Assembly (NCBI GenBank): GCA_002483365.1
Contig: DLHT01000002.1
Span: 1 to 59,625, forward strand
DNA: 59,625 bases
Direction of reading: 5' to 3'
Source: Cellvibrio sp. UBA7661
Lineage (GTDB): Bacteria; Pseudomonadota; Gammaproteobacteria; Pseudomonadales; Cellvibrionaceae
Shown here: one piece after another, positions 51,813 through 59,625 of the stretch
Numbering within the stretch: the first letter of the stretch is position 1
How the letters are laid out: each line of letters begins with the position of its first letter
Position numbers and translations under genes: made by a program
Notes under the pieces: model-generated
What the model was told of the DNA's origin: nothing
The model's database searches: none
The model's input: only the letters and a program-made list of their open reading frames with translations

Positions 51813-52871
51813 TCAACGCGCTCTGTTGAGTAAATAAATTCCGAGTGCGATGCATAGCAATATAGGAATCATCACAGCAATTAACGGAGGGAAGCCAAAT
51901 ACCAGACTCGACGGCCCCAACAATTTTTGCAACAGCACAAAAACAATTCCAAACACCACACCAGTAAAAATACGCTGCCCCATTGTCACGCTGCGCAAAG
52001 GACCGAATACAAACGAAATAGCAATTAACACCAGACTGGCAGTGGCAATTGGCTGTAAGAATTTTTGCCAAAATGCCAAACTGTAATTACTGGATTTAAG
52101 ATTTTGCTCATTCAGGTAATTGGTATAGTAATGCAGGTTGCGCATGGAAATATCTTCCGGTGCCAACACCAGAATATTGAATAAGTTGGGTGTCAATGGC
52201 GTTTCCCAGCGTCGTTCAGGTATTGTTTCTATCCGGATTGAATCTTGCTCAAGATGGGTAATAGAAATGTCTTTTTCCTGCCAATATCCCTGATGATAAA
52301 CCGCTTCTTTTGTAAAACTTGCTGATTCCAATTGGTGTTGATCATTAAAGTGATAACGCGTCAAACCATAAATAACACCATTAGGCAGTACCGCACTCAC
52401 GTACATAAATTCATTGCCTTCACGGTTCCACATTTTTTGTGGTGCCTGCTGGGTTACGTTGTATTTCAAAAAATGCCGACGGTTATCCGCCATTTGTTCG
52501 GTATAAGGGGCAACAAACTCACCCAACATTAATGCAATCATAATGAAAACCAAAGCTGGACGAAGTGCAATCCAGGCAATGCGCCTTACCGATACACCCG
52601 CTGCACGCACGATGACGAGTTCACTGGTGCTAGCAAGTAGACCTAATCCAGCTAAACAACCAATTAGACACGCATAAGGAATCAGGTCGTACAGACGACG
52701 TGGCACTGTCAACGCCATATAATAAAAAGCTTCCAATGCTGTATAGGTTTCAGTGACTTTTTCCAGTTGGCCAATTAAGCCAAACACAAAATCCAATGAA
52801 ATAAATACCAAGAGCGTTAGCGCGATTGCGAAAAAAACCGTACGCGAGATATAAGCCGTAATTTTACGCAT
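51813..52871 (-). CDS. lptG: LPS export permease LptG
   Basis: The 352-residue inner membrane protein is one half of the LptB2FG ABC exporter that extracts lipopolysaccharide. Six helices flank a periplasmic jelly roll of about 180 residues; ALTVPRRLYDLIPYACLIGCLAGLGLLASTSELVIVRAAGVSVRRI is the coupling segment to LptB. The start overlaps the end of lptF by eight bases, as expected of coupled genes. The rest of the pathway is not in this window. It is convergent with the RDD gene. Confidence 0.93.
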   Translation of the reverse strand: MRKITAYISRTVFFAIALTLLVFISLDFVFGLIGQLEKVTETYTALEAFYYMALTVPRRLYDLIPYACLIGCLAGLGLLASTSELVIVRAAGVSVRRIAWIALRPALVFIMIALMLGEFVAPYTEQMADNRRHFLKYNVTQQAPQKMWNREGNEFMYVSAVLPNGVIYGLTRYHFNDQHQLESASFTKEAVYHQGYWQEKDISITHLEQDSIRIETIPERRWETPLTPNLFNILVLAPEDISMRNLHYYTNYLNEQNLKSSNYSLAFWQKFLQPIATASLVLIAISFVFGPLRSVTMGQRIFTGVVFGIVFVLLQKLLGPSSLVFGFPPLIAVMIPILLCIALGIYLLNRAR

Positions 52872-53964
52872 GGGCAGACCTCGTTGCTTTAGTGCGAGGC
52901 TGCAATAACACCTGCCAATTAAGCATTAATAGTGCGATCAATAAAAATGGAATATGTACAACCCAAACGCCTAACCATACGGGCAGATCACCTTCAGCAA
53001 TTGCTCCGCGCGCATTGATTAAAAACGAAAGATAAAAAACATAAATCAAAATAGCAGGCAGCATTTTTAAATAACGCCCCTGACGCGGATTGGTCTTGCT
53101 CAACGGAACAGCAAGTAACGTGGCAATCAACACCATCAATGGCATAGAAATACGCCATTGCAAAGTCGCTTTACTTTCAATGTCGTCAGCGGCCAACAGC
53201 TGTGCTGTTGTTTTGGCATCCGCCTCACTTTCAAACTCCGCCACGCTGGTTGTCGGAGGCAAGTACCGCCCCCATTCACTGAACCGGGTTATCTTAAATT
53301 CGCTGGTCCCCGGACGACCTTCATACCGATACCCGTTGTGTAGCACCAAATAACGCTGACCATAGTCGGGCTTGTAGGCCTGTGCACCGGTTTCTGCAAT
53401 AACAATTGTAGAACTTGCCTGGCCGTCTTGCTGTGCAACAAATACTTTTTCAAGACGCTTATTGTCATCACTCACTTGCTCCACATACGTCATGATGCGC
53501 CCTTGTCCAATCGACTGGAAACGCCCTTCTTGCAGACTTTCAAATTCACTGCGATTGCGTTGCTCTGCCAATGTTTGTTCTGTGAGTTGCGCGCCCAATG
53601 GACTTACCCAGAAACTAAACGCAGCAACAATAATCGCAACGAGTGCAGCCGGTATGAGGGTAATACGCACTAGCTGCCACTGACTCATGCCTGTTGCTGA
53701 TAGCACCACCATTTCACTTTCAATGTACATTCGTCCATAGGTCAACAGAATTGCCAAGTAAAACCCCAAAGGTAAAATCAATTCCAACAAGTTAGGCATA
53801 CGGTAGGCAATAATCGTGAATAACACATCTACCGCCAACTTGCCCTGAGCAGCATCATCAAGATAATCGCTGAACTTACCTGATAAAAAAATCGTCAGTA
53901 AAACAGCTGTCACTGCCAGACTGGTAATCAATAAATCCCGTGAGAGATAACGAAAAATAATCAA
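52864..53964 (-). CDS. lptF: LPS export permease LptF
   Basis: The 366-residue partner of LptG. It starts IIFRYLSRDLLITSLAVTAV, the standard LptF opening, and has the cytosolic coupling motif ESEMVVLSATGMSQWQLVRI and the C-terminal helices with LMVLIATLLAVPLSKTNPRQG. The start chosen is TTG 53964 with AGGA upstream, because it gives the family's usual N-terminus; an in-frame ATG at 54000 would add twelve odd residues. The gene is divergent from pepA, as in many gammaproteobacteria. Confidence 0.9.
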   Translation of the reverse strand: MIIFRYLSRDLLITSLAVTAVLLTIFLSGKFSDYLDDAAQGKLAVDVLFTIIAYRMPNLLELILPLGFYLAILLTYGRMYIESEMVVLSATGMSQWQLVRITLIPAALVAIIVAAFSFWVSPLGAQLTEQTLAEQRNRSEFESLQEGRFQSIGQGRIMTYVEQVSDDNKRLEKVFVAQQDGQASSTIVIAETGAQAYKPDYGQRYLVLHNGYRYEGRPGTSEFKITRFSEWGRYLPPTTSVAEFESEADAKTTAQLLAADDIESKATLQWRISMPLMVLIATLLAVPLSKTNPRQGRYLKMLPAILIYVFYLSFLINARGAIAEGDLPVWLGVWVVHIPFLLIALLMLNWQVLLQPRTKATRSAHA

Positions 53965-54211
53965 AATAATAATCCTGATATGAAACCTGAAACGCTGCAC
54001 TGCTCAAAAGTTATCCAGCAATACAATAAGCGTTCTGAAAAATATTGACCGAGATAAAAACATACAGGGAAAGTGACACAAACCAGACGGCATGGTTCCG
54101 ATTCAGGTTGAATTTTGCCGCCATCCCCTATGCGAATTGTGGCATTATCACGTACAGCGCCCGTTTTGTCTTGAGCGAATTTTCCCCTGTATTCTTCACC
54201 AAGGATTACTT

Positions 54212-55777
54212 ATGACTTCCGCCAAAGCCACCACCAAAAAAGCCTCAGAAAAGTCTACTAAACCAGCCAATACCCAAAACAACGTCATCCAGTTTTCTAG
54301 CAAAGTACTTGACCCGGTAAAACACACTACCCAGTGTCTGGTTGTTGGATGCTATGAAGGGGTGAAGCTGTCGCCCTCCGCAAGCGCAATCAATAGCGCC
54401 GACGCCCAACAACTGGAGGCACTACTGAAGCGAGAAGGTTTTCAAGGCAAAGCCGGACAAAGCCTGTTGCTATTAAACCCACAGGGCATTGCTGCAGAAC
54501 GCTTGCTGGTTCTGGGTGTAGGAGCCCCGAAAGATGGCAACATCAGTGTTGAGAATTTCCGCAAAGCTATCCAAAAAATAAGCGAAGCCTTGCGCCCAAC
54601 GCCCTGTAGCGAAGTTACCCTGGCACTAGCTGAAATCAGCGTCACCGATCAATCTGTTGAGTGGCAAGCCCGCCAGATTGCGGAAAATCTGAGCCTTTTG
54701 GATTACCGTGCTGACAAGCTAAAAAGCAAACCGACCGATATCAGCCTGAAACTGAAAAAGGTCATCTTTGGTGCCACCAAAGCACAAACAACAGGAGCAA
54801 CGAAAGGATTGCTACTTGGCCAAGCCATCGCAAAAGGCGTTAATCTTGCGCGTGAACTGGGCGATTTGCCCGGCAATATCTGCACCCCGACTTATCTTGC
54901 CAATCAAGCAAAGCGTCTCGCTCACAAACAAGCAAAGTTGAGCGTGAATGTACTTGAAGAAAAACAAATGAAAGAGCTTGGCATGGGCTCACTCTTGTCC
55001 GTTGCAGCCGGCAGCGACCAACCTGCCAAACTCATCGTATTGGAGTACAAAGGCGGCACAAAGAAGCAAGCGCCTGTCGCCTTGGTAGGAAAAGGCATCA
55101 CCTTTGACACTGGCGGCATCAGCCTCAAGCCTGGCGCAGGCATGGATGAAATGAAATACGATATGTGTGGCGCGGCCAGTGTACTGGGCACAATCCAAAC
55201 ACTGCTGGAGTTGCAATTACCCATCAACGTTGTTGGTGTTATTGCAGCATCTGAAAATATGCCGAACGGCAGTGCAACCAAGCCCGGAGACATAGTGACC
55301 TCTATGTCGGGCCAAACCATTGAAATTCTGAACACCGATGCCGAGGGTCGCCTGGTGCTGTGCGATGCGCTCACCTACACCGAACGCTTCAAGCCCAAAG
55401 CAGTGGTTGATATTGCAACACTTACAGGCGCTTGTGTAATTGCACTCGGCAATCACGCTACCGGCCTGTTCAGCAACAATGATGAGCTTGCCAAAGCATT
55501 GTTGAAAGCGGGTGAGGAAGCGGCCGACCGCGCCTGGCATATGCCATTGTGGGACGACTATCAAAAACAACTCGACAGCAATTTTGCCGACATGGCTAAC
55601 ATCGGCGGCCGCGAAGCAGGTAGCGTGACAGCAGCTTGCTTCCTGTCACGTTTCGCCAAAAAATTCGCGTGGGCTCATCTGGATATCGCAGGTACAGCCT
55701 GGCGCTCCGGTGGTGCCAAAGGTGCGACTGGCCGCCCGGTTTCCATGCTTGTGCAATATTTAATGAATCAGGTTTGA
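54212..55777 (+). CDS. pepA: Leucyl aminopeptidase PepA
   Basis: A 521-residue M17 aminopeptidase, about 20 residues longer than E. coli PepA because of a Lys/Ala-rich N-terminal tail (SAKATTKKASEKSTK). The N-terminal macro-like domain occupies about 30-185, then the catalytic domain with VALVGKGITFDTGGISLKPGA (metal and Lys site), KYDMCGAASVLG, NTDAEGRLVLCDALTY (family signature) and AHLDIAGTAW. It removes N-terminal residues from peptides and may bind DNA. ATG 54212 has AAGGA seven bases upstream; the longer frame is discarded. It stands divergent from lptF, the usual arrangement. Confidence 0.95.
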   Translation: MTSAKATTKKASEKSTKPANTQNNVIQFSSKVLDPVKHTTQCLVVGCYEGVKLSPSASAINSADAQQLEALLKREGFQGKAGQSLLLLNPQGIAAERLLVLGVGAPKDGNISVENFRKAIQKISEALRPTPCSEVTLALAEISVTDQSVEWQARQIAENLSLLDYRADKLKSKPTDISLKLKKVIFGATKAQTTGATKGLLLGQAIAKGVNLARELGDLPGNICTPTYLANQAKRLAHKQAKLSVNVLEEKQMKELGMGSLLSVAAGSDQPAKLIVLEYKGGTKKQAPVALVGKGITFDTGGISLKPGAGMDEMKYDMCGAASVLGTIQTLLELQLPINVVGVIAASENMPNGSATKPGDIVTSMSGQTIEILNTDAEGRLVLCDALTYTERFKPKAVVDIATLTGACVIALGNHATGLFSNNDELAKALLKAGEEAADRAWHMPLWDDYQKQLDSNFADMANIGGREAGSVTAACFLSRFAKKFAWAHLDIAGTAWRSGGAKGATGRPVSMLVQYLMNQV

Positions 55778-55779
55778 CT

Positions 55780-56199
55780 GTGACGCAAGTTGATTTTTAT
55801 ATCCTGCCGGAAACAACCAGCGATGCACGCTGGTTGTTCGCCTGCCGTTTGGCTGACAAAGCCCACCGCATGGGAATGCGAGTATTGGTTGCCATGGATA
55901 CCGAAGCGGAAGCGCGCCAGTTTGATGAGTTGCTGTGGACGTTCAAACCTGAAAGTTTTATCCCTCACCAGCTGATTAATTCAGGTAAACCCTCACCGGT
56001 AGAGATCACCTACAACGCTGAAGCTGGCGATCATCAAGGTTTGTTGCTTAACTTGAGCAAGACAACACCAACCTATTTCAGCCGCTTTGCGCGTCTGGCA
56101 GAGGTTGTTATACAGGAACCAGCTATGTTAGCTGCCAGCCGTGAACGCTTCAGCTTTTATAAAAGTCGCGGCTATCCGATAGAAACCAGAAAACTGTAA
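55780..56199 (+). CDS. holC: DNA polymerase III chi subunit HolC
   Basis: From GTG 55780 the protein has 139 residues: TQVDFYILPETTSDARWLFACRLADKAHRMGMRVLVAMD and LLWTFKPESFIPHQLI match HolC, as does the terminal RFSFYKSRGYPIETRKL. Chi joins the clamp loader to single-strand binding protein. The GTG lies three bases after the pepA stop, with AGG before it, so translation is coupled. The longer frame that begins inside pepA has no support. The pepA-holC order is conserved. Confidence 0.92.
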   Translation: MTQVDFYILPETTSDARWLFACRLADKAHRMGMRVLVAMDTEAEARQFDELLWTFKPESFIPHQLINSGKPSPVEITYNAEAGDHQGLLLNLSKTTPTYFSRFARLAEVVIQEPAMLAASRERFSFYKSRGYPIETRKL

Positions 56200-56275
56200 T
56201 CTAATCATGCGATACAAGCTGAGCGAAAAATAACAAAATAACCCGCGCGAAAAAATGTGATGGAAGGCAAATCAG

Positions 56276-56935
56276 ATGACCAATACACATAAAACCAAAG
56301 CTGAAATTTTGCAGGAGCTGGAGTCCATAAAAGGGTTATTGCTGGAAGAGGATGACATTCCCATTTTGCAAGAACTGGAAGCGGATGAATGGCCAGTAGA
56401 GGCGCAACCTCAAGAAAATCCATTTGCGCCATCATCCCTTTCTTTTACTCAACACGAATCGGTTTTACCTGGTCAGGGATCCTTGTTCGACAACACTGAT
56501 GCTGCTATCAAAACTACAGCATCCACTGCAGCGCAGTCACACCACAGTCATCAAGAACAAAGTAATCATCCAGAACAGAAAAGGCACGGTTTTGCATCTC
56601 ATTTGCACCCTCAGCATCACCATACAAAACCTGCGCAGAACACAACAACAAAACCACTTGCCAAAGCCAGTGGCGAAAACCCGTTTTTACCTCAACATAT
56701 TCGCGAGCGTTTACACGGCAATAATCCGCCGCCCTTGTTTGAATATGAGACCGCAAAAAAAATTATCAGCGCAACGAAAAATATCGCACATAAAACCAAC
56801 AAACCACGCCAGCATTTAATCGATGAGGTAATAACCGCAATGATGCCGCAAATCGAATCCGAATTGCGCCACCGGTTATTTGCGATGAGCGTCGAGGATC
56901 TGGAAAAACTGCTCAACGAAGATGAAGACTTGTAA
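56276..56935 (+). CDS. Hypothetical protein with His/Gln-rich linker
   Basis: The 219-residue soluble protein has an acidic N-terminal helix (KAEILQELESIKGLLLEEDDIPILQEL, about residues 8-35), a long low-complexity part at about 80-140 rich in His, Gln and Asn (HHTKPAQNTTTKP, HPEQKRHGFASHLHPQHHHT), and a C-terminal helical domain (RQHLIDEVITAMMPQIESEL, FAMSVEDLEKLLNEDEDL). It has no signal peptide and no enzyme motif. It follows holC by 76 bases, where valS is usually found, and may be a partner of the replisome or of the following gene. I do not recognise the family. Confidence 0.65.
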   Translation: MTNTHKTKAEILQELESIKGLLLEEDDIPILQELEADEWPVEAQPQENPFAPSSLSFTQHESVLPGQGSLFDNTDAAIKTTASTAAQSHHSHQEQSNHPEQKRHGFASHLHPQHHHTKPAQNTTTKPLAKASGENPFLPQHIRERLHGNNPPPLFEYETAKKIISATKNIAHKTNKPRQHLIDEVITAMMPQIESELRHRLFAMSVEDLEKLLNEDEDL

Positions 56936-56938
56936 AGC

Positions 56939-58177
56939 CTATGGTGTTGCGGCCTGAGTTAAATCGCGAGAGCTTTTAACTTTGCCAAACACCCATAACG
57001 CCATTACAACCAATAGGATATTAACTAAAAACACCTGATGATAACCGTAAAAATCGGCGACCACCCCTACCATCAAACTACTTAGTAAATTACCGGCATG
57101 TGTCGTGTTGGTGTAAAGCGCAGAAGCACCACCCGATCGGCCTGGCATCAAATCCTGGATGACAGATACACCCAACCCTGCCAGCACACCAATAAAAACA
57201 GCATTGAAAATTTGCAATATGAATAAATGCCACAACTCACTCGCAAAATAGACCCCCACATAAAGCAACAAGGCTGCAACAGCAGCGCAGCGGATCAAAT
57301 TAATCAATCGAAAACGGCTTGCGTAATAACCGGCCAATAACATAAAAGGCACTTCCAACGCTGCCGTTGTTCCCATCACCCATCCCATCCACTGGGGTGC
57401 AAACTGCAAATTATCTTTCAGGTGAATAGGCAGGCTGATCAGGTAGGCGTTATTCACACCCCACATCAATGAAAATGCAATCGCACACAACACTAGTGAT
57501 CGTTTAATCGCAGGTGTTAACGAGGGTAATTGGACGGGCTTATCATCAAGCGAAACCTGTTTTTTGGATAAGCGCGGAAGCAATTTCAAAGAGGCAAGCG
57601 CAACCACAAAATACAAACCACCAGCCACCGTATAATTCACCGCAAAACTCCAATAAGTCGCCAGAAAAAATCCTAGTGGCGGCCCGGCAACCCACGCAAA
57701 AGCAATTTGCGCACGCATAATCGCATTGAATAATGGAATGCGTTCAAGAGGGATTTCTGCTTCGGCATAATCCAGGCTAAACGCCATAATCTGCGAAAAA
57801 GATACCATCGACAAACTCAGCAGAAACACCGCCGTCAATGCCACAACACGGTAATCACGTGATACCGCAAAAACCGCACACGCCAATACACCCAACGCAC
57901 AGCACAGGATAATTAACGGGCGACGATCCTTAAGCCTATCTGACCAATGACCAAGCCAGTGGTTATAGGCAATACTCGCTACGGCAATCCCCGCAAATGC
58001 CAACCCAACCAACAGCGGCCGGGCACCAATTTCAGACGCCAGGAATAGACTGAACGTTGGCAATACCAAAGCGCCCACCAATCCGGCGATAAAAAACAAC
58101 AAGTACATGCCAAGGGCAATGGGGCTAAATAATGGTGAAGACACAAATATGACCGAATCAGAAAAATAAACGGGCAT
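56939..58177 (-). CDS. SET-type sugar efflux MFS transporter
   Basis: The 412-residue protein has 12 hydrophobic helices and the MFS loop GHWSDRLKDRRPLII between helices 2 and 3. NAIMRAQIAFAWVAGPPLGFF in helix 5 and GGASALYTNTTHAGNLLSSLMVG near the end are like the SetA/SetB sugar efflux transporters, which export lactose, glucose or IPTG-like compounds. It may relieve sugar or sugar-phosphate stress during glucan breakdown, which is an inference. It starts with a noncleaved leader and is convergent with the hypothetical gene, leaving three bases between them. Confidence 0.82.
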   Translation of the reverse strand: MPVYFSDSVIFVSSPLFSPIALGMYLLFFIAGLVGALVLPTFSLFLASEIGARPLLVGLAFAGIAVASIAYNHWLGHWSDRLKDRRPLIILCCALGVLACAVFAVSRDYRVVALTAVFLLSLSMVSFSQIMAFSLDYAEAEIPLERIPLFNAIMRAQIAFAWVAGPPLGFFLATYWSFAVNYTVAGGLYFVVALASLKLLPRLSKKQVSLDDKPVQLPSLTPAIKRSLVLCAIAFSLMWGVNNAYLISLPIHLKDNLQFAPQWMGWVMGTTAALEVPFMLLAGYYASRFRLINLIRCAAVAALLLYVGVYFASELWHLFILQIFNAVFIGVLAGLGVSVIQDLMPGRSGGASALYTNTTHAGNLLSSLMVGVVADFYGYHQVFLVNILLVVMALWVFGKVKSSRDLTQAATP

Positions 58178-58310
58178 GATAACCGAAACCGGTTACAGCC
58201 GGCAGGCACCTCCCAATCGCCAATCCTAAAACTACCCCGAATCACCAACATCAGGCCTGGAAATGCCAGTTTCTGTATAATCACATCACCTGACCTTGAG
58301 GATATGCGCT

Positions 58311-58628
58311 ATGCATTGCATCAGCATCCAGATACAACCCAAACACAGCCGTGATTTTGACCGTGCTGCTTTTTTACAGCGTGTGCGCGATATCCGTTCA
58401 CCCGAAATCGATGCCATCGAAGAAAAGGGCAAACTCTATTTAAGCTTTAATTTCTTTACCGAATTCCCTGCACAATTATGGGAAGAACTTAAAAAATGCC
58501 TTTATAAAGATGCCCACTACAGCAACGTCATCTCACCCGTCTCGGTTGTTATTTGCGAAAGCGAAGAAGACGAAACCTGCTTACTGTTGCATCATTTTGA
58601 CACCAGCGAACCCTTGGATAGTTTTTAA
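58311..58628 (+). CDS. Hypothetical 105-residue protein
   Basis: A small soluble alpha/beta protein: MHCISIQIQPKHSRDFDRAAFLQRVRDIR, then EEKGKLYLSFNFFTEFPAQLW. No family is recognised. The ATG at 58311 was preferred to the one at 58296 because GAGG lies ten bases before the former and only two before the latter. It lies 27 bases ahead of ylqF on the same strand and may be co-transcribed. Confidence 0.6.
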   Translation: MHCISIQIQPKHSRDFDRAAFLQRVRDIRSPEIDAIEEKGKLYLSFNFFTEFPAQLWEELKKCLYKDAHYSNVISPVSVVICESEEDETCLLLHHFDTSEPLDSF

Positions 58629-58655
58629 TATCGCCCTACAAAATTGAGAGTCCCC

Positions 58656-59594
58656 ATGTCTACCATTAATTGGTTCCCCGGCCACATGCACAAGGCGCGC
58701 AAAGAAATTGCGGAAGTTATGCCTCATGTGGATGTTGTTATCGAAGTGATTGATGCGCGCATTCCTTTTTCCAGTGAAAACCCACTGGTGCCGAGTTTGC
58801 GCGGCGACACGCCACTGATCAAATTACTCAACAAAGCCGATTTGGCCGACCCCAACATCACCGCACTGTGGGTTGAAAAAATGGAGCAGGAAAAAGGCGT
58901 CAAGGCCCTACCCGTTAGCCAGCAACGGCCTGAGCAAATACGCAATCTGCTCAACGTCTGCACCAGCCTTGTCAGCGAACGCCAACGTGAAGTTCGCCCT
59001 GCACGTGCGATGATTATGGGAATCCCGAATGTCGGTAAATCCACCATCATCAACACACTGGCAGGCCGTGTCATTGCAAAGACCGGTAACGAAGCCGGTG
59101 TCACCAAAGCCCAACAAAAAATTAAATTAGATAATGGTATTTTACTTACCGATACACCGGGATTTTTGTGGCCCAAATTATCACCCGCTTCTTGCGGGTA
59201 CCGCCTGGCCATTACCGGCGCGATAAAAGATACAGTTTTTGATTATGCGGACATCGCGCTATATGCAGCGGAATATTTGCTTAAAGCCTATCCGGATGCG
59301 TTAAAAAATCGTTATGGATTAGATGAGCTGCCCGAAACCGATTTGGAATTGTTGGACGCAATCGGTGTAAAACGTGGCTGCACCCGTAAAGGTGGCGGCG
59401 TGGAAATTCAGAAAGTCTCATCGATTTTAATTACCGAGTTGCGCGCAGGCTTACTGGGACAAATCAGCTGGGAAACACCAGAGATGACCCAACATGAAGT
59501 CGAAACTGCCAAGATAGAGGACGAAAAAAAGCGGATCGAAAAAGAAGAAGCCGACCGGATTCGCCGGTTAAAGACCAAAAAAAATCGCCGTTAA
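58656..59594 (+). CDS. ylqF: Circularly permuted ribosome assembly GTPase YlqF (RbgA)
   Basis: The 312-residue protein has GTPase motifs in permuted order: NKADLAD (G4, about 66-72), then GIPNVGKSTIINTL (G1), then DTPGFLWPK (G3). It starts INWFPGHMHKARKEIAEVMP and ends with a helical domain rich in charged residues. YlqF/RbgA assembles the large ribosomal subunit. The start at 58656 has GAGAG upstream and gives the standard N-terminus. The last 31 bases of the window follow its stop and hold nothing. Confidence 0.9.
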   Translation: MSTINWFPGHMHKARKEIAEVMPHVDVVIEVIDARIPFSSENPLVPSLRGDTPLIKLLNKADLADPNITALWVEKMEQEKGVKALPVSQQRPEQIRNLLNVCTSLVSERQREVRPARAMIMGIPNVGKSTIINTLAGRVIAKTGNEAGVTKAQQKIKLDNGILLTDTPGFLWPKLSPASCGYRLAITGAIKDTVFDYADIALYAAEYLLKAYPDALKNRYGLDELPETDLELLDAIGVKRGCTRKGGGVEIQKVSSILITELRAGLLGQISWETPEMTQHEVETAKIEDEKKRIEKEEADRIRRLKTKKNRR

Positions 59595-59625
59595 ACGGCG
59601 ACAGACCGCTGACAAACCCCTAGCC

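Overview
The window looks like the chromosome of a free-living, polysaccharide-degrading gammaproteobacterium, most like Cellvibrio and its relatives. Clues are the gammaproteobacterial housekeeping order (ybeZ-ybeY-corC-lnt, lptF-lptG divergent from pepA-holC), miaB and rhlE, polyserine linkers in a giant secreted glucanase, and a cluster of multidomain beta-glucanases with a CE2-type esterase. The genus is an inference; no phylogeny could be run.

Region 1, 1-2350, is accessory DNA. Read on the minus strand it is a short run of integron gene cassettes: a promoter and GTTAGGC core, a small R-S-E class ADP-ribosyltransferase, a complete attC site (1466-1600) and a DUF4062 protein followed by the start of another attC. 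No integron integrase lies in the window. A PIN/DUF3368 toxin-antitoxin pair with its own palindromic operator follows (2804-3650).

Region 2, 3.7-13.0 kb, holds an FGGY sugar kinase carrying an in-frame palindromic repeat, DUF1820, a marR-emrA-emrB drug efflux operon, rhlE, DUF6172, miaB and a small lipoprotein.

Region 3, 13.2-21.3 kb, is a signalling and envelope-stress block. Five two-component genes run on the minus strand: a sigma54 response regulator, a stand-alone DHp mini-protein, a CHASE3 kinase, a single-domain receiver and a hybrid kinase with three receivers. Next come small membrane proteins (holin-like, DUF883, DUF1328) and a periplasmic double-BON protein.

Region 4, 21.4-36.1 kb, has the ybeZ-ybeY-corC-lnt run, a PQQ-repeat lipoprotein beside a CadC-like regulator with a C-terminal TPR-like part, an FMN reductase, an HD-GYP protein, a shikimate kinase homologue, YceH, a DCC thiol protein and a chemoreceptor with unusual topology.

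Region 5, 36.1-47.7 kb, is a beta-glucan utilisation locus: CBM6-crystallin-GH16 glucanase, GH5 exoglucanase-like enzyme, a membrane-bound AraC-type regulator, a CE2-type esterase, and a 1608-residue secreted enzyme with GH16 and GH128 catalytic domains plus PKD, CBM6 and three F5/8C domains. The proteins carry export signals, so a plausible scheme is extracellular cleavage of laminarin-like beta-1,3-glucans with the AraC protein sensing in the membrane. Several palindromes sit in the promoter regions.

Region 6, 48.0-59.6 kb, returns to core functions: a PadR regulator with a HAAS membrane partner and a tandem operator, a PhyH-type dioxygenase, a cyclase-FHA protein, an RDD protein, lptG-lptF, pepA-holC, a SET-type sugar efflux transporter and the ribosome assembly GTPase ylqF.
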